Assembly: GCF_963675305.1 (NCBI RefSeq)
Contig: NZ_OY776147.1
Span: forward strand, 310,001-374,000
Length of the DNA: 64,000 nucleotides
DNA from: an uncultured Hyphomonas sp.
GTDB lineage: Bacteria > Pseudomonadota > Alphaproteobacteria > Caulobacterales > Hyphomonadaceae
Reading direction: 5' to 3'
Shown: positions 51,425-60,431 of the stretch, one piece after another
Numbering within the stretch: the stretch's first letter is position 1
Layout of the letters: each line of letters begins with the position of its first letter
Notes under the pieces: generated by a model
Databases searched by the model: none
Seen by the model: only the letters and a program-made list of their open reading frames with translations
What the model was told of the DNA's origin: nothing
Program-made: the position numbers and the translations under genes

Positions 51425-53491
51425 GTGGCTGTCAGCCATACCCTATTGTCGAGTTTTGCCGCCCTGACGGCAGCCGGTCTTACAGTATTCCCAGCCATGG
51501 CGGAGCCCGATGCCGGCACGCCCGTATCTGCCGTCAGCGATTATGCGCCGGCCGATTTCGCACAATACAATCCGCAAACCGCGCTGGACATGGTGAACCG
51601 GATCCCCGGCTTTTCCATCCAGGGCGATGATGACGGATCGCGCGGCTTCGGCCAGGCCAGCGGCAATATCCTGATCAATGGCCAACGCGTCTCCGGAAAA
51701 TCAAACGGGGCCGAAGCGGCGCTCGGGCGGATTTCCGCCACGCGGGTTGTGCGCATCGAAGTCGTCGACGGCACCACGCTGGATATTCCCGGCCTCTCAG
51801 GACAGGTGGTGAATGTCACGACTGACGGGGAAGGGGGCATGTCCGGCACCTGGCGCTGGAAATCCCGCTTCCGGGAAAACCTGACGCCTTACTTTCATGA
51901 GGGCGTGGTCACCCTGTCCGGCGGCGATGAACGCCTGAACTGGAGCGTTGAGGCGAGCAGCCTGCCGGAACGCGGCGCGCATGCGGGTTGGGAAACCATC
52001 ACGGCGGCCGATGGCACGCTGCTGGAACGCCGCAAGGAAGACGTGACCAATATTGCCGACAATGCATCCGTGTCCGGATCGCTCTCCTGGACACCGCCCA
52101 GCGGTGTGGTGGCGAACCTAAATGGCCGGGTCGGCATCTATCAGTTTGACCGGAAGGAAATTTCGAAGACCTTTCCTGTCGGCGGGCTGGAAGGCCGGCG
52201 CCTGTTCCTGAGCGGGGAGGATGAATGGAATGCCGAGTTCGGCGGGGATTATGAATTCGGCTTCGGGCCGGGCCGCCTGAAAGCGATCGGACTGGTCCGC
52301 CGAGAGAACAGCCCGGTGAAGGATTCCGTCCGCATCGGGGCGGTCGATGGGTCTGACTTCTCGGAAACGCGGTTCAGCCAGACCGTGGATGAGGGCGAAT
52401 ATATCGGCCGGGGCGAATATGCCTGGGCGACGGGTGAGGGGCGCGACTGGCAGGTCTCCGTCGAGAATGCGTTCAACTTCCTTGAGGCCGAAACCGGACT
52501 GAGCATCGCGCGGGACGGTCAGCCCTTCGAGATCATTCCGCTGCCGGGCGCAAACTCCCGCGTTGAGGAGACCCGCTGGGAAGCGGCCATCACGCATGGG
52601 CGCGCCCTGACCGAGGTGCTGCGGCTGCAGGTCTCTCTTGGGGCGGAATATTCGGAGCTCACCCAGTCGGGCGACAATACAAATGCACGGGAATTCACCC
52701 GGCCGCGGGGCTTTGTCAGCCTGTCCTGGCAGGCCGACCCGAAGCTGAAGCTGACGGCACGTCTCGACCGGGAAGTCGGCCAGCTCGATTTCTTCGACTT
52801 CATTTCCTCGGTGAATCTCAATGCCGACAATGGCAATTCCGGGAATGCCGAAATCGTGCCGCAACAGGCCTGGAAGTGGAGCCTGCAAGCGGAGAAGGAT
52901 TTCGGTGCCTGGGGGGCGGCGACGCTGAACACCTATTATTCCGACATTGAAGACATCGTCGACCGGGTCCCGATCGGTACAGGCGACGGGCCGGGAAATC
53001 TCGACACGGCGTGGGAAATCGGCGTGACGCTCGACACAACGCTCAAGCTTGCCAGGCTGGGTATCCCCGGCGGTGAGCTGACGAGTTTTGCCGAAGTGTA
53101 TGATTCCGAGGTCACCGACCCGCTGACCGGAGAGGTCCGCCGGATCAATGACAGCCAGCTCTATTATGTGAATCTGGAATTCCGTCAGGATGTTCCGGGA
53201 ACGGACTGGGCCTGGGGCGCCTTTGCGGAGAAGTTCGAACGCAACCCTTATTACCAGCTTGGTGAAAGCGGCATCGAAGCTTCCACACCCGGCTATGCCT
53301 ATGCGTTCCTGGAGCACAAGGATGTGCTGGGCCTGACGGCCACGTTGGCGGTCGGAAACCTCCTCAACCAGAAAGACAATTTCCGGCGGGAGATTTATGA
53401 AACCAGCCGGCTGGGCCCGGTCGCTTCGATTGAAGACCGCAACCGACGCTTCGGCCCGATTGCGATTTTCGAACTGCGCGGAACGCTCTAG
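51425..53491 (+). CDS. TonB-dependent receptor
   Basis: A 688-residue outer membrane protein. A signal peptide (about residues 1-26) precedes a plug domain (about 40-140; ALDMVNRIPGFSIQG, ILINGQRVSGK, RVVRIEVVDG), then a barrel of alternating aromatic strands. GTG 51425 follows a strong AGGAGG at 51412-51418. The last residues, FELRGTL, are a shortened barrel end without the usual terminal Phe. No TonB box is obvious. The substrate is unknown. It overlaps murB by 4 bases. Confidence 0.85.
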   Translation: MAVSHTLLSSFAALTAAGLTVFPAMAEPDAGTPVSAVSDYAPADFAQYNPQTALDMVNRIPGFSIQGDDDGSRGFGQASGNILINGQRVSGKSNGAEAALGRISATRVVRIEVVDGTTLDIPGLSGQVVNVTTDGEGGMSGTWRWKSRFRENLTPYFHEGVVTLSGGDERLNWSVEASSLPERGAHAGWETITAADGTLLERRKEDVTNIADNASVSGSLSWTPPSGVVANLNGRVGIYQFDRKEISKTFPVGGLEGRRLFLSGEDEWNAEFGGDYEFGFGPGRLKAIGLVRRENSPVKDSVRIGAVDGSDFSETRFSQTVDEGEYIGRGEYAWATGEGRDWQVSVENAFNFLEAETGLSIARDGQPFEIIPLPGANSRVEETRWEAAITHGRALTEVLRLQVSLGAEYSELTQSGDNTNAREFTRPRGFVSLSWQADPKLKLTARLDREVGQLDFFDFISSVNLNADNGNSGNAEIVPQQAWKWSLQAEKDFGAWGAATLNTYYSDIEDIVDRVPIGTGDGPGNLDTAWEIGVTLDTTLKLARLGIPGGELTSFAEVYDSEVTDPLTGEVRRINDSQLYYVNLEFRQDVPGTDWAWGAFAEKFERNPYYQLGESGIEASTPGYAYAFLEHKDVLGLTATLAVGNLLNQKDNFRREIYETSRLGPVASIEDRNRRFGPIAIFELRGTL

Positions 53492-54441
53492 GCCGTTTCG
53501 CTGGCCAGCTGGCCGATGCGGCGCACTTCCCAGCGAAGTTCCACGCCCTGCGTTTCCAGCACCCGCCGGCGGACGAGTTCGCCCAGCGCTTCAAGATCGG
53601 CGGCGGTGGCGTCGCCGGTATTGATCAGGAAGTTGCAATGCTTCGGCGAGACCTGCGCGCCGCCGACTTTCAGGCCCCGGCAGCCGGCCGCGTCGATCAG
53701 CTTCCAGGCGGAGCGCTGATCCGGCGTGCCCGGCGGATCCGGATTGGCGAAGGTGGAGCCGGATGTCTTTTCCTTGATCGGCTGCGTGTCGGCGCGGCGC
53801 GCCTGCAGCTGTTCGATGTCAGCGAGGATTTTTTCCGGTGCATCGGTATCATTGCCTTCCAGAATGAGCCGGGTGACGATCAGGTCATCCGGCAAATCTG
53901 TGTGGCGGTAGGAGAAATACGCTTCCGGCTGGGCGCCCGGCTTGCCCGGCCCGCGATAGGCGGCGCGCGATCCGTCGCGCCGGAAGCCGTGCAGGGCCAC
54001 GAGCGTGTCGCGCAGTTCCCGCCCATAGCAGCCGGCATTTGTGCGCGTTGCCCCGCCAATGGAGCCTGGAATGCCGGAGAGGAATTCGAGGCCGCGAATG
54101 CCGTTCTGCGCAGCAGCTTTTGCGACCGACAGGTCCAGCGCCCCGGCGCGGGCCTCCATTGTGATCCCGTCCAGGGCCTGGGCCATGCCCCAGTATTTTC
54201 CCATCAGGCGGATCACGACGCCTCGGATGCCGCCATCGCGGACGATGACATTTGAGCCAACGCCCAGCACCGTAACGGGCACGGCCGGGTCCAGCGCCGT
54301 GAGGAAAGTGCCGAGGTCTTCCTCGTCTGCTGGCAGGAACAGAGCATCCGCCGGCCCGCCGACCCGGAACCAGGTATAAGGCGCCAGCGGGGCATTCTCG
54401 ATGATCTTGCCGCGCACGGAAGGGAGGGGAAACGCCGTCAT
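53488..54441 (-). CDS. murB: UDP-N-acetylenolpyruvoylglucosamine reductase MurB
   Basis: A 317-residue FAD enzyme making UDP-MurNAc. FAD contacts include TVLGVGSNVIVRDGGIRGV and SGIPGSIGGATRTNAGCYG; the Tyr of YFSYRHTDLP and the catalytic Ser in KTSGSTFANP are present. The C-terminal stretch KHCNFLINTGDATAADLE fits. It belongs with ddl and fts genes but is separated from ddl by the receptor gene. murC is not in the window. Confidence 0.95.
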   Translation of the reverse strand: MTAFPLPSVRGKIIENAPLAPYTWFRVGGPADALFLPADEEDLGTFLTALDPAVPVTVLGVGSNVIVRDGGIRGVVIRLMGKYWGMAQALDGITMEARAGALDLSVAKAAAQNGIRGLEFLSGIPGSIGGATRTNAGCYGRELRDTLVALHGFRRDGSRAAYRGPGKPGAQPEAYFSYRHTDLPDDLIVTRLILEGNDTDAPEKILADIEQLQARRADTQPIKEKTSGSTFANPDPPGTPDQRSAWKLIDAAGCRGLKVGGAQVSPKHCNFLINTGDATAADLEALGELVRRRVLETQGVELRWEVRRIGQLASETA

Positions 54442-54472
54442 ATGCTGGCGTTCCCCCGACTTGCCCGCGAAG

Positions 54473-55888
54473 TCAAGCGGGCGTGCGTGATACGCGTGAT
54501 CCGTACCAGTCGATATTGCGCGTCATGTACATGGTCAGCGCAATGGCCGCGAAACTGGCCAGCGCCCCGGCAAGCAGGGCCTGGCTCTCTGCCCGCATCA
54601 ACACATAGATCAGGCTGTAGATGCCTGTGAGTATGCCGAGGGCGCGCAGGCCATACTTGCGTGAGCGGAACACGCTGGTCGCATAGGCAGAGATCAGACC
54701 CACCGTCATCGTCGCGGCAATCACGAAGGCCGCGTCGAATCCGATCCGCTCCGAGAAGGCCAGCAGCAGGATATAGAAGATCGACTGGGCGAGCCCGACC
54801 AGCACATATTGCGCCGGGTGCGCCCGCGCTCTGCTGGTCACCTCGAGCAGGAACCAGGCGAGGAAAACGAAGCCGATGAACATGGCGGCATATTTCAGGG
54901 CGCGCTCCACGCTCTGATAAGGGCTGACCTGTTTGATGAAGCGCACGGCCATGTCGCGCCATCCGGGTGCGTTGACTTCGGAGAGGTCGATATTTTTGCC
55001 TGCGCCAGGAATGCCGCGCGCGAGATAAGGCACCCGCCAGCTGGCCGTAAAGCCGTCGACGCCTTTCTCACCGACATTGTGCCTGTCCGGCAGCTTGCCG
55101 CCCTGAAAGCTCGGATCATTCCAATTGCTGGTCAATGTCATGGATGTGTCCTTGGCGAAGGGGCCGATGGCAAACCGGTCAGCACCGGTGATGCGGATCC
55201 GGGCGGCAATTTCCAGCGGCCTGGTCTCCGTTTCGAGGCCTTCGATCCTGCCTCCGGCGAGGCGTATGTCGGCTCGGGGGACAGGGGTATAGCCGTTCTG
55301 CCCTGGTGCGGTCTGAAGGGCGGGTTCCATCGAGACATCTTTTCCGTTGGCCGTGACAAGGAAGGCTTCCCGGATGCCACGCATGTCGGAAACACCCAGA
55401 TAAAGCCGGGCATCGTCCCAGATCGGTTCGGCGCCTTCTGGCAGACTGTCTCGCAGCTTTGCAGGATCGAATTTTGCGCGGAACGACACACTTGCGTCGA
55501 AAACGGGAATTGAATGAATGCCGCGCCTGCGCTCGGACACGTCGATGTCGGCTTTCGCGTCGCCGGCTTCGGCAAAAACGATGACATGTCCAAAGACCTG
55601 ATGGTCAGACGTGAGCGGGCCGACGGCCTTTGCATAGGGAAGCACGAGGACCGGGCCGAGCAGGCTTTGGCGCCCGCCAATTGAGTCGCTGATCTGCTCC
55701 AGCGCCCGGTCGGCGCCCATACGCCGGTCCTGCACGACGCCGAACACGAACAGAGCAGGGATCGCCATCAGCAAAGCGAGGGCGCAGACCAGAAGAAGCT
55801 TTAGGCCGGCAGAGCGCTGCGGTAGGAATTGGGTGAGGGGATTGGGTGGGGGTGTGGCCGGTGGTCCGGCCATCTGTGTTTCAGACAT
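54473..55888 (-). CDS. creD: CreD-like inner membrane protein
   Basis: A 471-residue CreD family protein. An N-terminal helix (about 28-48, LKLLLVCALALLMAIPALFVFGV) precedes a large periplasmic region, then about five helices after residue 340. VFLAWFLLEVTSRARAHPAQYVLVGLAQSIFYILLL is typical. In Gammaproteobacteria creD is induced by envelope stress and linked to beta-lactam tolerance; no creBC pair is nearby. ATG 55888 follows AAGGAGG. murB starts 31 bases further on. Confidence 0.85.
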   Translation of the reverse strand: MSETQMAGPPATPPPNPLTQFLPQRSAGLKLLLVCALALLMAIPALFVFGVVQDRRMGADRALEQISDSIGGRQSLLGPVLVLPYAKAVGPLTSDHQVFGHVIVFAEAGDAKADIDVSERRRGIHSIPVFDASVSFRAKFDPAKLRDSLPEGAEPIWDDARLYLGVSDMRGIREAFLVTANGKDVSMEPALQTAPGQNGYTPVPRADIRLAGGRIEGLETETRPLEIAARIRITGADRFAIGPFAKDTSMTLTSNWNDPSFQGGKLPDRHNVGEKGVDGFTASWRVPYLARGIPGAGKNIDLSEVNAPGWRDMAVRFIKQVSPYQSVERALKYAAMFIGFVFLAWFLLEVTSRARAHPAQYVLVGLAQSIFYILLLAFSERIGFDAAFVIAATMTVGLISAYATSVFRSRKYGLRALGILTGIYSLIYVLMRAESQALLAGALASFAAIALTMYMTRNIDWYGSRVSRTPA

Positions 55889-55996
55889 GGAAGCCTCCTT
55901 GCAAATGGAGGCTGCCGACATGCGCCCGGCCCGCGGCTACCAGAGGGCGAACCCGCGGCTTCGAGAAGGAAAGATTACGGAAAGTTCAGGGCAGGA

Positions 55997-56509
55997 TCAG
56001 CAAGAGAGACCTGAGCGTTTGAGCAATTCCTCAGTGCAGTCAGTGATATCCCGCCCGGCTGTATCAATCCGGACCGGCAGTGCGGGGCTCGGCTCCCATT
56101 GCCGGGTATTGACGCTTTCCAGGGGCACCGGCGCCAGACCTGGAATACCGGTGTCGCGCGTTTGAAGCCGGGTACAGACTTCCTCAATGTCCGAGCAGAG
56201 GATTTCGATTTCGACAATTTCACTGCCCGATGCTGCCGCGGCATCGCGCCAACCCTGACGGGCCAGTTCGACAGCATTGACGGCATCGGCGATTACGTTC
56301 CGGCCTTCGCGCAGATGGTGGGCAGCCAACCGATAGCCTTGTTGGTAGCCACATGTGCCGACATCGAAGTCAGCTCCATGCTGATTGCGCAAATCCTGTT
56401 CGAAGACGTCGATGCGCAAAAGCTCCGCGCCCGTCCGTTCGGCGAGAAGTTTGCTCAGCGTCGATTTCCCGGAACCCGGCAGGCCTGACATCATGACCAG
56501 CCGGGGCAT
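55997..56509 (-). CDS. Small P-loop kinase (AAA_33 family)
   Basis: A 170-residue protein with Walker A GLPGSGKST at residues 9-17 near the start and RQGWRDAAAASGSEIVEI in the middle, the pattern of AAA_33 ATP-binding proteins resembling zeta toxin or gluconate kinase. No substrate-specific motif is seen. It lies 6 bases beyond the secA stop, so it is likely co-transcribed with secA. Confidence 0.75.
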   Translation of the reverse strand: MPRLVMMSGLPGSGKSTLSKLLAERTGAELLRIDVFEQDLRNQHGADFDVGTCGYQQGYRLAAHHLREGRNVIADAVNAVELARQGWRDAAAASGSEIVEIEILCSDIEEVCTRLQTRDTGIPGLAPVPLESVNTRQWEPSPALPVRIDTAGRDITDCTEELLKRSGLSC

Positions 56510-56515
56510 GCCAGC

Positions 56516-59299
56516 TTACGCCCGCTGGGTGCTCAGGGCGCCGTGGCAGTGTTTGTATTTCTTGCCGGAGCCGCACGGGCACGGCGAGTTGCGCGGCGTG
56601 TTGGACCAATCGTCTTCGGCCTGCTGCAGTTCCGGGCCGGGCGGTTGGGATTTGTCGTCCGGGTCCATCTCGTTGATGCCGGTATCGGGGTCGAGGTGCG
56701 TTTCGTGCGCCGGTACCTGTGGTGGCTGCGGTGCCGGCATCTGCGCGGGCGCAGGTCTTTGCGGCATCTGGGCCGGGGCAGGGCGCTGCTGTGCCTGTTC
56801 CGGCGGCGCCTGCTGTACACGGATGTGCATCAGCGAACGGGTCACCGTCGCGCGCAGTTCTTCCAGCAGGTTGTGGAACAGGTTGAAGGCTTCGGACTTG
56901 AACTCGTTCAGCGGGTCGCGCTGGCCGTAGGAACGCAGATGGATCACCGACCGCAACTGGTCGATCATCTGCAGGTGTTCGCGCCAGCGCATGTCGAGGA
57001 CCTGGAGCAGGATCTGCTTCTCGATCCGGTGCATCTGTTCGGCGCCGACGGCCGCGGTGATCGCTTCGTAGACCTTCTCCACCGCATCGCGGATGCGCTG
57101 GGCGATTTCCTTATTGGCAACGCCTTCCTCGGCGGCCCATTCATCGACCGGCAGGTCGATTGCGAACTCGTTGCGCATGGCTTCGCGCAGGCCCTGAACG
57201 TCCCACTGCTCCGCATACGCCTTTTCCGGCATGGTGCGGGCGACGAGTGCGTCGATCACATGTTCGCGCATTTCGAGGATCACGTCGGACACGTCATCGG
57301 CCCGCATGAATTCCATGCGCTGTTCGAAGATAGCTTTGCGCTGGTCGTTGATCACGTCGTCATATTTGAGGACGTTCTTGCGGATCTCGAAATTGCGCTG
57401 TTCGATCTTGCGCTGCGAGGTTTCCATCGCCTTGTTCATCCAGGGATGGGTGATGCCCTCGTCTTCCTTGATGCCGAGGCGGCGCATCACGGCGTCCATG
57501 CGCTCGGCTGCGAAGATGCGCATCAGGTCATCTTCAATGGAGATGTAGAATTTCGATTTGCCGGGGTCGCCCTGACGGCCCGTCCGGCCGCGCAGCTGGT
57601 TGTCGATGCGGCGGCTTTCGTGGCGCTCCGTACCGAGAACATAAAGGCCGCCGGCGTCCAGCGCGCGCTTTTTCTTGACCTCGATGTCGGCCTTGATCTG
57701 GGAGGAGAGCAGGGAGGTTTCACCCTCGGTCAGCTCGCGGCCAAGTTCGGCCTCTTTCTTTTCCTTCTCCTGCTCCAGGCGCATCTCGTAATTGCCGCCG
57801 AGCTGGATGTCGGTGCCGCGGCCGGCCATGTTGGTGGCGACCGTCACAGCGCCAGGAACCCCGGCATTGGCCACGATCATGGCTTCCTGCTCGTGGTGGC
57901 GCGCATTCAGAACCTTGTGGGGGATCTTCGCGGCAGTCAGCAGATTGTCGAGGACTTCCGATTTTTCGATCGAAGCCGTGCCGAGCAGGATCGGCTGGCC
58001 CTTGGCGTGGCACTCGCGCACTTCCTTGACGATCTCGGCATACTTCGCCTTGGCCGTCCGGTAGACGACATCATCCTCGTCGATCCGCTGGATCGGCTTG
58101 TTGGTCGGCAGGTCGATGACTTCCAGCTTATAGATGTCGGCGAATTCGTCGGCCTCGGTCAGGGCCGTACCGGTCATGCCGGCCAGCTTGTTGTAGAGGC
58201 GGAAATAGTTCTGGAACGTGATCGAGGCGAGCGTCTGGTTCTCAGGCTTGATGTCGACGCGTTCCTTGGCCTCGATAGCCTGGTGCAGGCCTTCAGACAG
58301 GCGGCGGCCTTCCATCATCCGGCCGGTGAACTCGTCGATCAGCATCACCTCGGCGCCCTTGACGATATAGTCCTTGTCTCGGGCGTAGAGCTTGTGGGCG
58401 CGCAGGGCCTGGTTTGCGTGGTGAACCAGGGAGATATTGTGCGGCTCCCAGAGCGAGCCTTCCAGCAGGCCTTCTTCTTCGAGCCAGGCTTCGATCTTTT
58501 CCATGCCGCCTTCGGCATAGGTGACCGAGCGCTGTTTCTCGTCGAGTTCGTAATCGTCTTCTTCAAGACGCGGGATCATCGCGTCGATCTTGATATAGAG
58601 GTCGGAGCGGTCGTCGGTCGGGCCGGAAATGATCAGCGGCGTCCGCGCTTCGTCGATCAGGATGGAGTCCACCTCGTCGACAATTGCGAAGTGGTGTCCG
58701 CGCTGGGCCATCTGGTCCAGCGAGTATTTCATGTTGTCGCGCAGGTAATCGAAGCCGAACTCGTTGTTCGTGCCGTAGGTAATGTCGGCAGCGTAGGCGG
58801 CCTTGCGTTCCTCATCGGTGACGCCGTGCACAATGATGCCGGTCGTCATGCCGAGGAAGCCATAGATCTGGCCCATCCATTCGGCGTCACGCTTGGCGAG
58901 GTAGTCGTTCACTGTCACGACATGCACGCCCTTGCCCTCAAGGGCGTTGAGATAGGCGGCGAGCGTGGCGACCAGCGTCTTGCCCTCACCGGTGCGCATT
59001 TCGGCGATCGCGCCGGAATGCAGGATCATGCCGCCCATCAGCTGGACGTCGAAATGGCGCATGCCGAGCGCGCGGCGGGAGGCCTCGCGGGTGACGGCGA
59101 AGGCCTCTTCGAGCAGGGAGTCGAGCGTGGCGCCATCGGCCAGGCGTTTGCGGAATTCTGCGGTCTTGCCTTTGAGTGCGCTGTCGGAAAGCGCTTCCAT
59201 CATGGGCTCGAGGGCGTTGATGCGGTTGACGCGGGCGCGCAGGGGTTTCAGCTTGCGGTCATTAGCGGAACCGAAAATCTTGCGGGCGACGGAAAACAT
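56516..59299 (-). CDS. secA: Preprotein translocase ATPase SecA
   Basis: A 927-residue motor of the Sec translocon. FSVARKIFG starts the protein; Walker A is MRTGEGKT, the DEAD-box region reads DEVDSILIDEART, and RGRTGRQGDPG is near the second nucleotide fold. A Pro/Gln-rich linker leads to the zinc-binding C-terminus CPCGSGKKYKHCHG, which binds SecB. ATG 59299 fits homology; GTG 59314 is the alternative. Confidence 0.97.
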   Translation of the reverse strand: MFSVARKIFGSANDRKLKPLRARVNRINALEPMMEALSDSALKGKTAEFRKRLADGATLDSLLEEAFAVTREASRRALGMRHFDVQLMGGMILHSGAIAEMRTGEGKTLVATLAAYLNALEGKGVHVVTVNDYLAKRDAEWMGQIYGFLGMTTGIIVHGVTDEERKAAYAADITYGTNNEFGFDYLRDNMKYSLDQMAQRGHHFAIVDEVDSILIDEARTPLIISGPTDDRSDLYIKIDAMIPRLEEDDYELDEKQRSVTYAEGGMEKIEAWLEEEGLLEGSLWEPHNISLVHHANQALRAHKLYARDKDYIVKGAEVMLIDEFTGRMMEGRRLSEGLHQAIEAKERVDIKPENQTLASITFQNYFRLYNKLAGMTGTALTEADEFADIYKLEVIDLPTNKPIQRIDEDDVVYRTAKAKYAEIVKEVRECHAKGQPILLGTASIEKSEVLDNLLTAAKIPHKVLNARHHEQEAMIVANAGVPGAVTVATNMAGRGTDIQLGGNYEMRLEQEKEKKEAELGRELTEGETSLLSSQIKADIEVKKKRALDAGGLYVLGTERHESRRIDNQLRGRTGRQGDPGKSKFYISIEDDLMRIFAAERMDAVMRRLGIKEDEGITHPWMNKAMETSQRKIEQRNFEIRKNVLKYDDVINDQRKAIFEQRMEFMRADDVSDVILEMREHVIDALVARTMPEKAYAEQWDVQGLREAMRNEFAIDLPVDEWAAEEGVANKEIAQRIRDAVEKVYEAITAAVGAEQMHRIEKQILLQVLDMRWREHLQMIDQLRSVIHLRSYGQRDPLNEFKSEAFNLFHNLLEELRATVTRSLMHIRVQQAPPEQAQQRPAPAQMPQRPAPAQMPAPQPPQVPAHETHLDPDTGINEMDPDDKSQPPGPELQQAEDDWSNTPRNSPCPCGSGKKYKHCHGALSTQRA

Positions 59300-59434
59300 A
59301 TCAGGCTGCACCAATCAGGTCTGGGGCGAAGAAACAGTGATCCTGACCGTGTGACCGCACAGGAATACGCGGGTTCTCCCACCGAGATTACACCGGCCAA
59401 ACCTACTCGACCAGCGCGCGGGTGAGACTTAAGA

Positions 59435-59460
59435 ACGCCGCATTAGGGTGTCAATGCGGC
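59435..59460 (+). promoter_or_regulatory. Inverted repeat in the secA/PpiC divergent gap
   Basis: CGCCGCATT (59435-59443) and AATGCGGCG (59452-59460) are perfect 9-base arms with an 8-base loop. It lies 20 bases before the PpiC ATG, so it could be a 5' leader hairpin or an operator. Confidence 0.45.
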
Positions 59461-59480
59461 GCCATCAGACAGCTGGAGTG

Positions 59481-60431
59481 ATGACTGTGTTGAATCTGAA
59501 GGCTTTGCGGGTCAGCCCGCGTATCCTGTTTGCTGGACTTGCGATCCTGACGGCGGCCGCCTGCAGCCCGCCACCGGAGGAGGAAGTGCCTGTGCGCGTT
59601 GAAGGCGCAACAGCGGCGACGGTCAATGGCGAGAAAATCTATGTCAGCGATGTCGAGCTGGAAGCGGTGGCCCGGGGCCTCGTTCCGGCCGGGACGAAGG
59701 TCAAACGGGGCGATCCGGAATATGACACCGTCCTCAACCAGCTGATCGAACAGAAGCTGATGTCCCAGGAGGCGATTCGGCGCGGGCTCGACAAGGATCC
59801 GGCTGGCCGGCGGCGTCTCGAGATGGCCGAGGAGCGCATTCTCGGGAACCTGCTGGTCGAAAACCTCGTCGCTGAAGATGTGACAGAGGATCAGATCGAG
59901 GCGATGTACCAGAAACAGGTCGCCTTGCAGCAGGATGATGACGAGGTCCGCATCGCGCACATCCTGGTTGCCACGAAGGAAGAGGCGCAGGCCCTGTTCG
60001 ACCGGATCCAGGCCGGCGAAAGCTTTGAGAGCCTGGTCAGCGCCAACTCTCTCGATACGGCTACCCGCATGGAGCAGGGGGACCTTGGCTATGTCTCCCC
60101 GAATGACGAACCGGCGCCTTTCCCTCTGGTGATCGCGAATACGGGGGAGGGTGAGGTCGCACCACCCTTTGAATCCGCCGATGGCTGGCACATCCTGAAA
60201 GTGAAGGACCGGCGGTCGCGCGCCCCGAAAACGCGGGAAGAAATGCGGCCGGACATTCTCACTTTCCTGACGCTTGAACAGGTCGCCAAAATCGTCCGGC
60301 GCCTCAAGGCAGAGGCGCAGATCCAGCAGGGTGAGCCGGGGCTCGACGGTGACAGCGCAACGCCTTACAGGCTTCCCGACACCGAAACCGGATCCGAAGA
60401 CAGCCCGGCCCCTGAAGGAACAGAACTTTGA
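59481..60431 (+). CDS. PpiC/SurA-type peptidyl-prolyl isomerase lipoprotein
   Basis: A 316-residue envelope folding factor. A lipoprotein signal ends in TAAAC. A SurA-like N-terminal helical region spans about 35-140, and a parvulin domain about 150-250 (IAHILVATKEEAQALFDRI; GDLGYVSPNDEPAPF; HILKVKDRR). ATG 59481 lies 2 bases after GGAG; GTG 59487 would be better spaced. It is divergent from secA and overlaps argJ by 4 bases. Confidence 0.85.
   Translation: MTVLNLKALRVSPRILFAGLAILTAAACSPPPEEEVPVRVEGATAATVNGEKIYVSDVELEAVARGLVPAGTKVKRGDPEYDTVLNQLIEQKLMSQEAIRRGLDKDPAGRRRLEMAEERILGNLLVENLVAEDVTEDQIEAMYQKQVALQQDDDEVRIAHILVATKEEAQALFDRIQAGESFESLVSANSLDTATRMEQGDLGYVSPNDEPAPFPLVIANTGEGEVAPPFESADGWHILKVKDRRSRAPKTREEMRPDILTFLTLEQVAKIVRRLKAEAQIQQGEPGLDGDSATPYRLPDTETGSEDSPAPEGTEL

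Noticed and set aside
56543..59425. A 960-codon open frame on the plus strand
   Set aside because: It is antisense to secA, whose minus-strand product has all family motifs; long antisense frames are common in GC-rich genes. The product has no recognisable domain.
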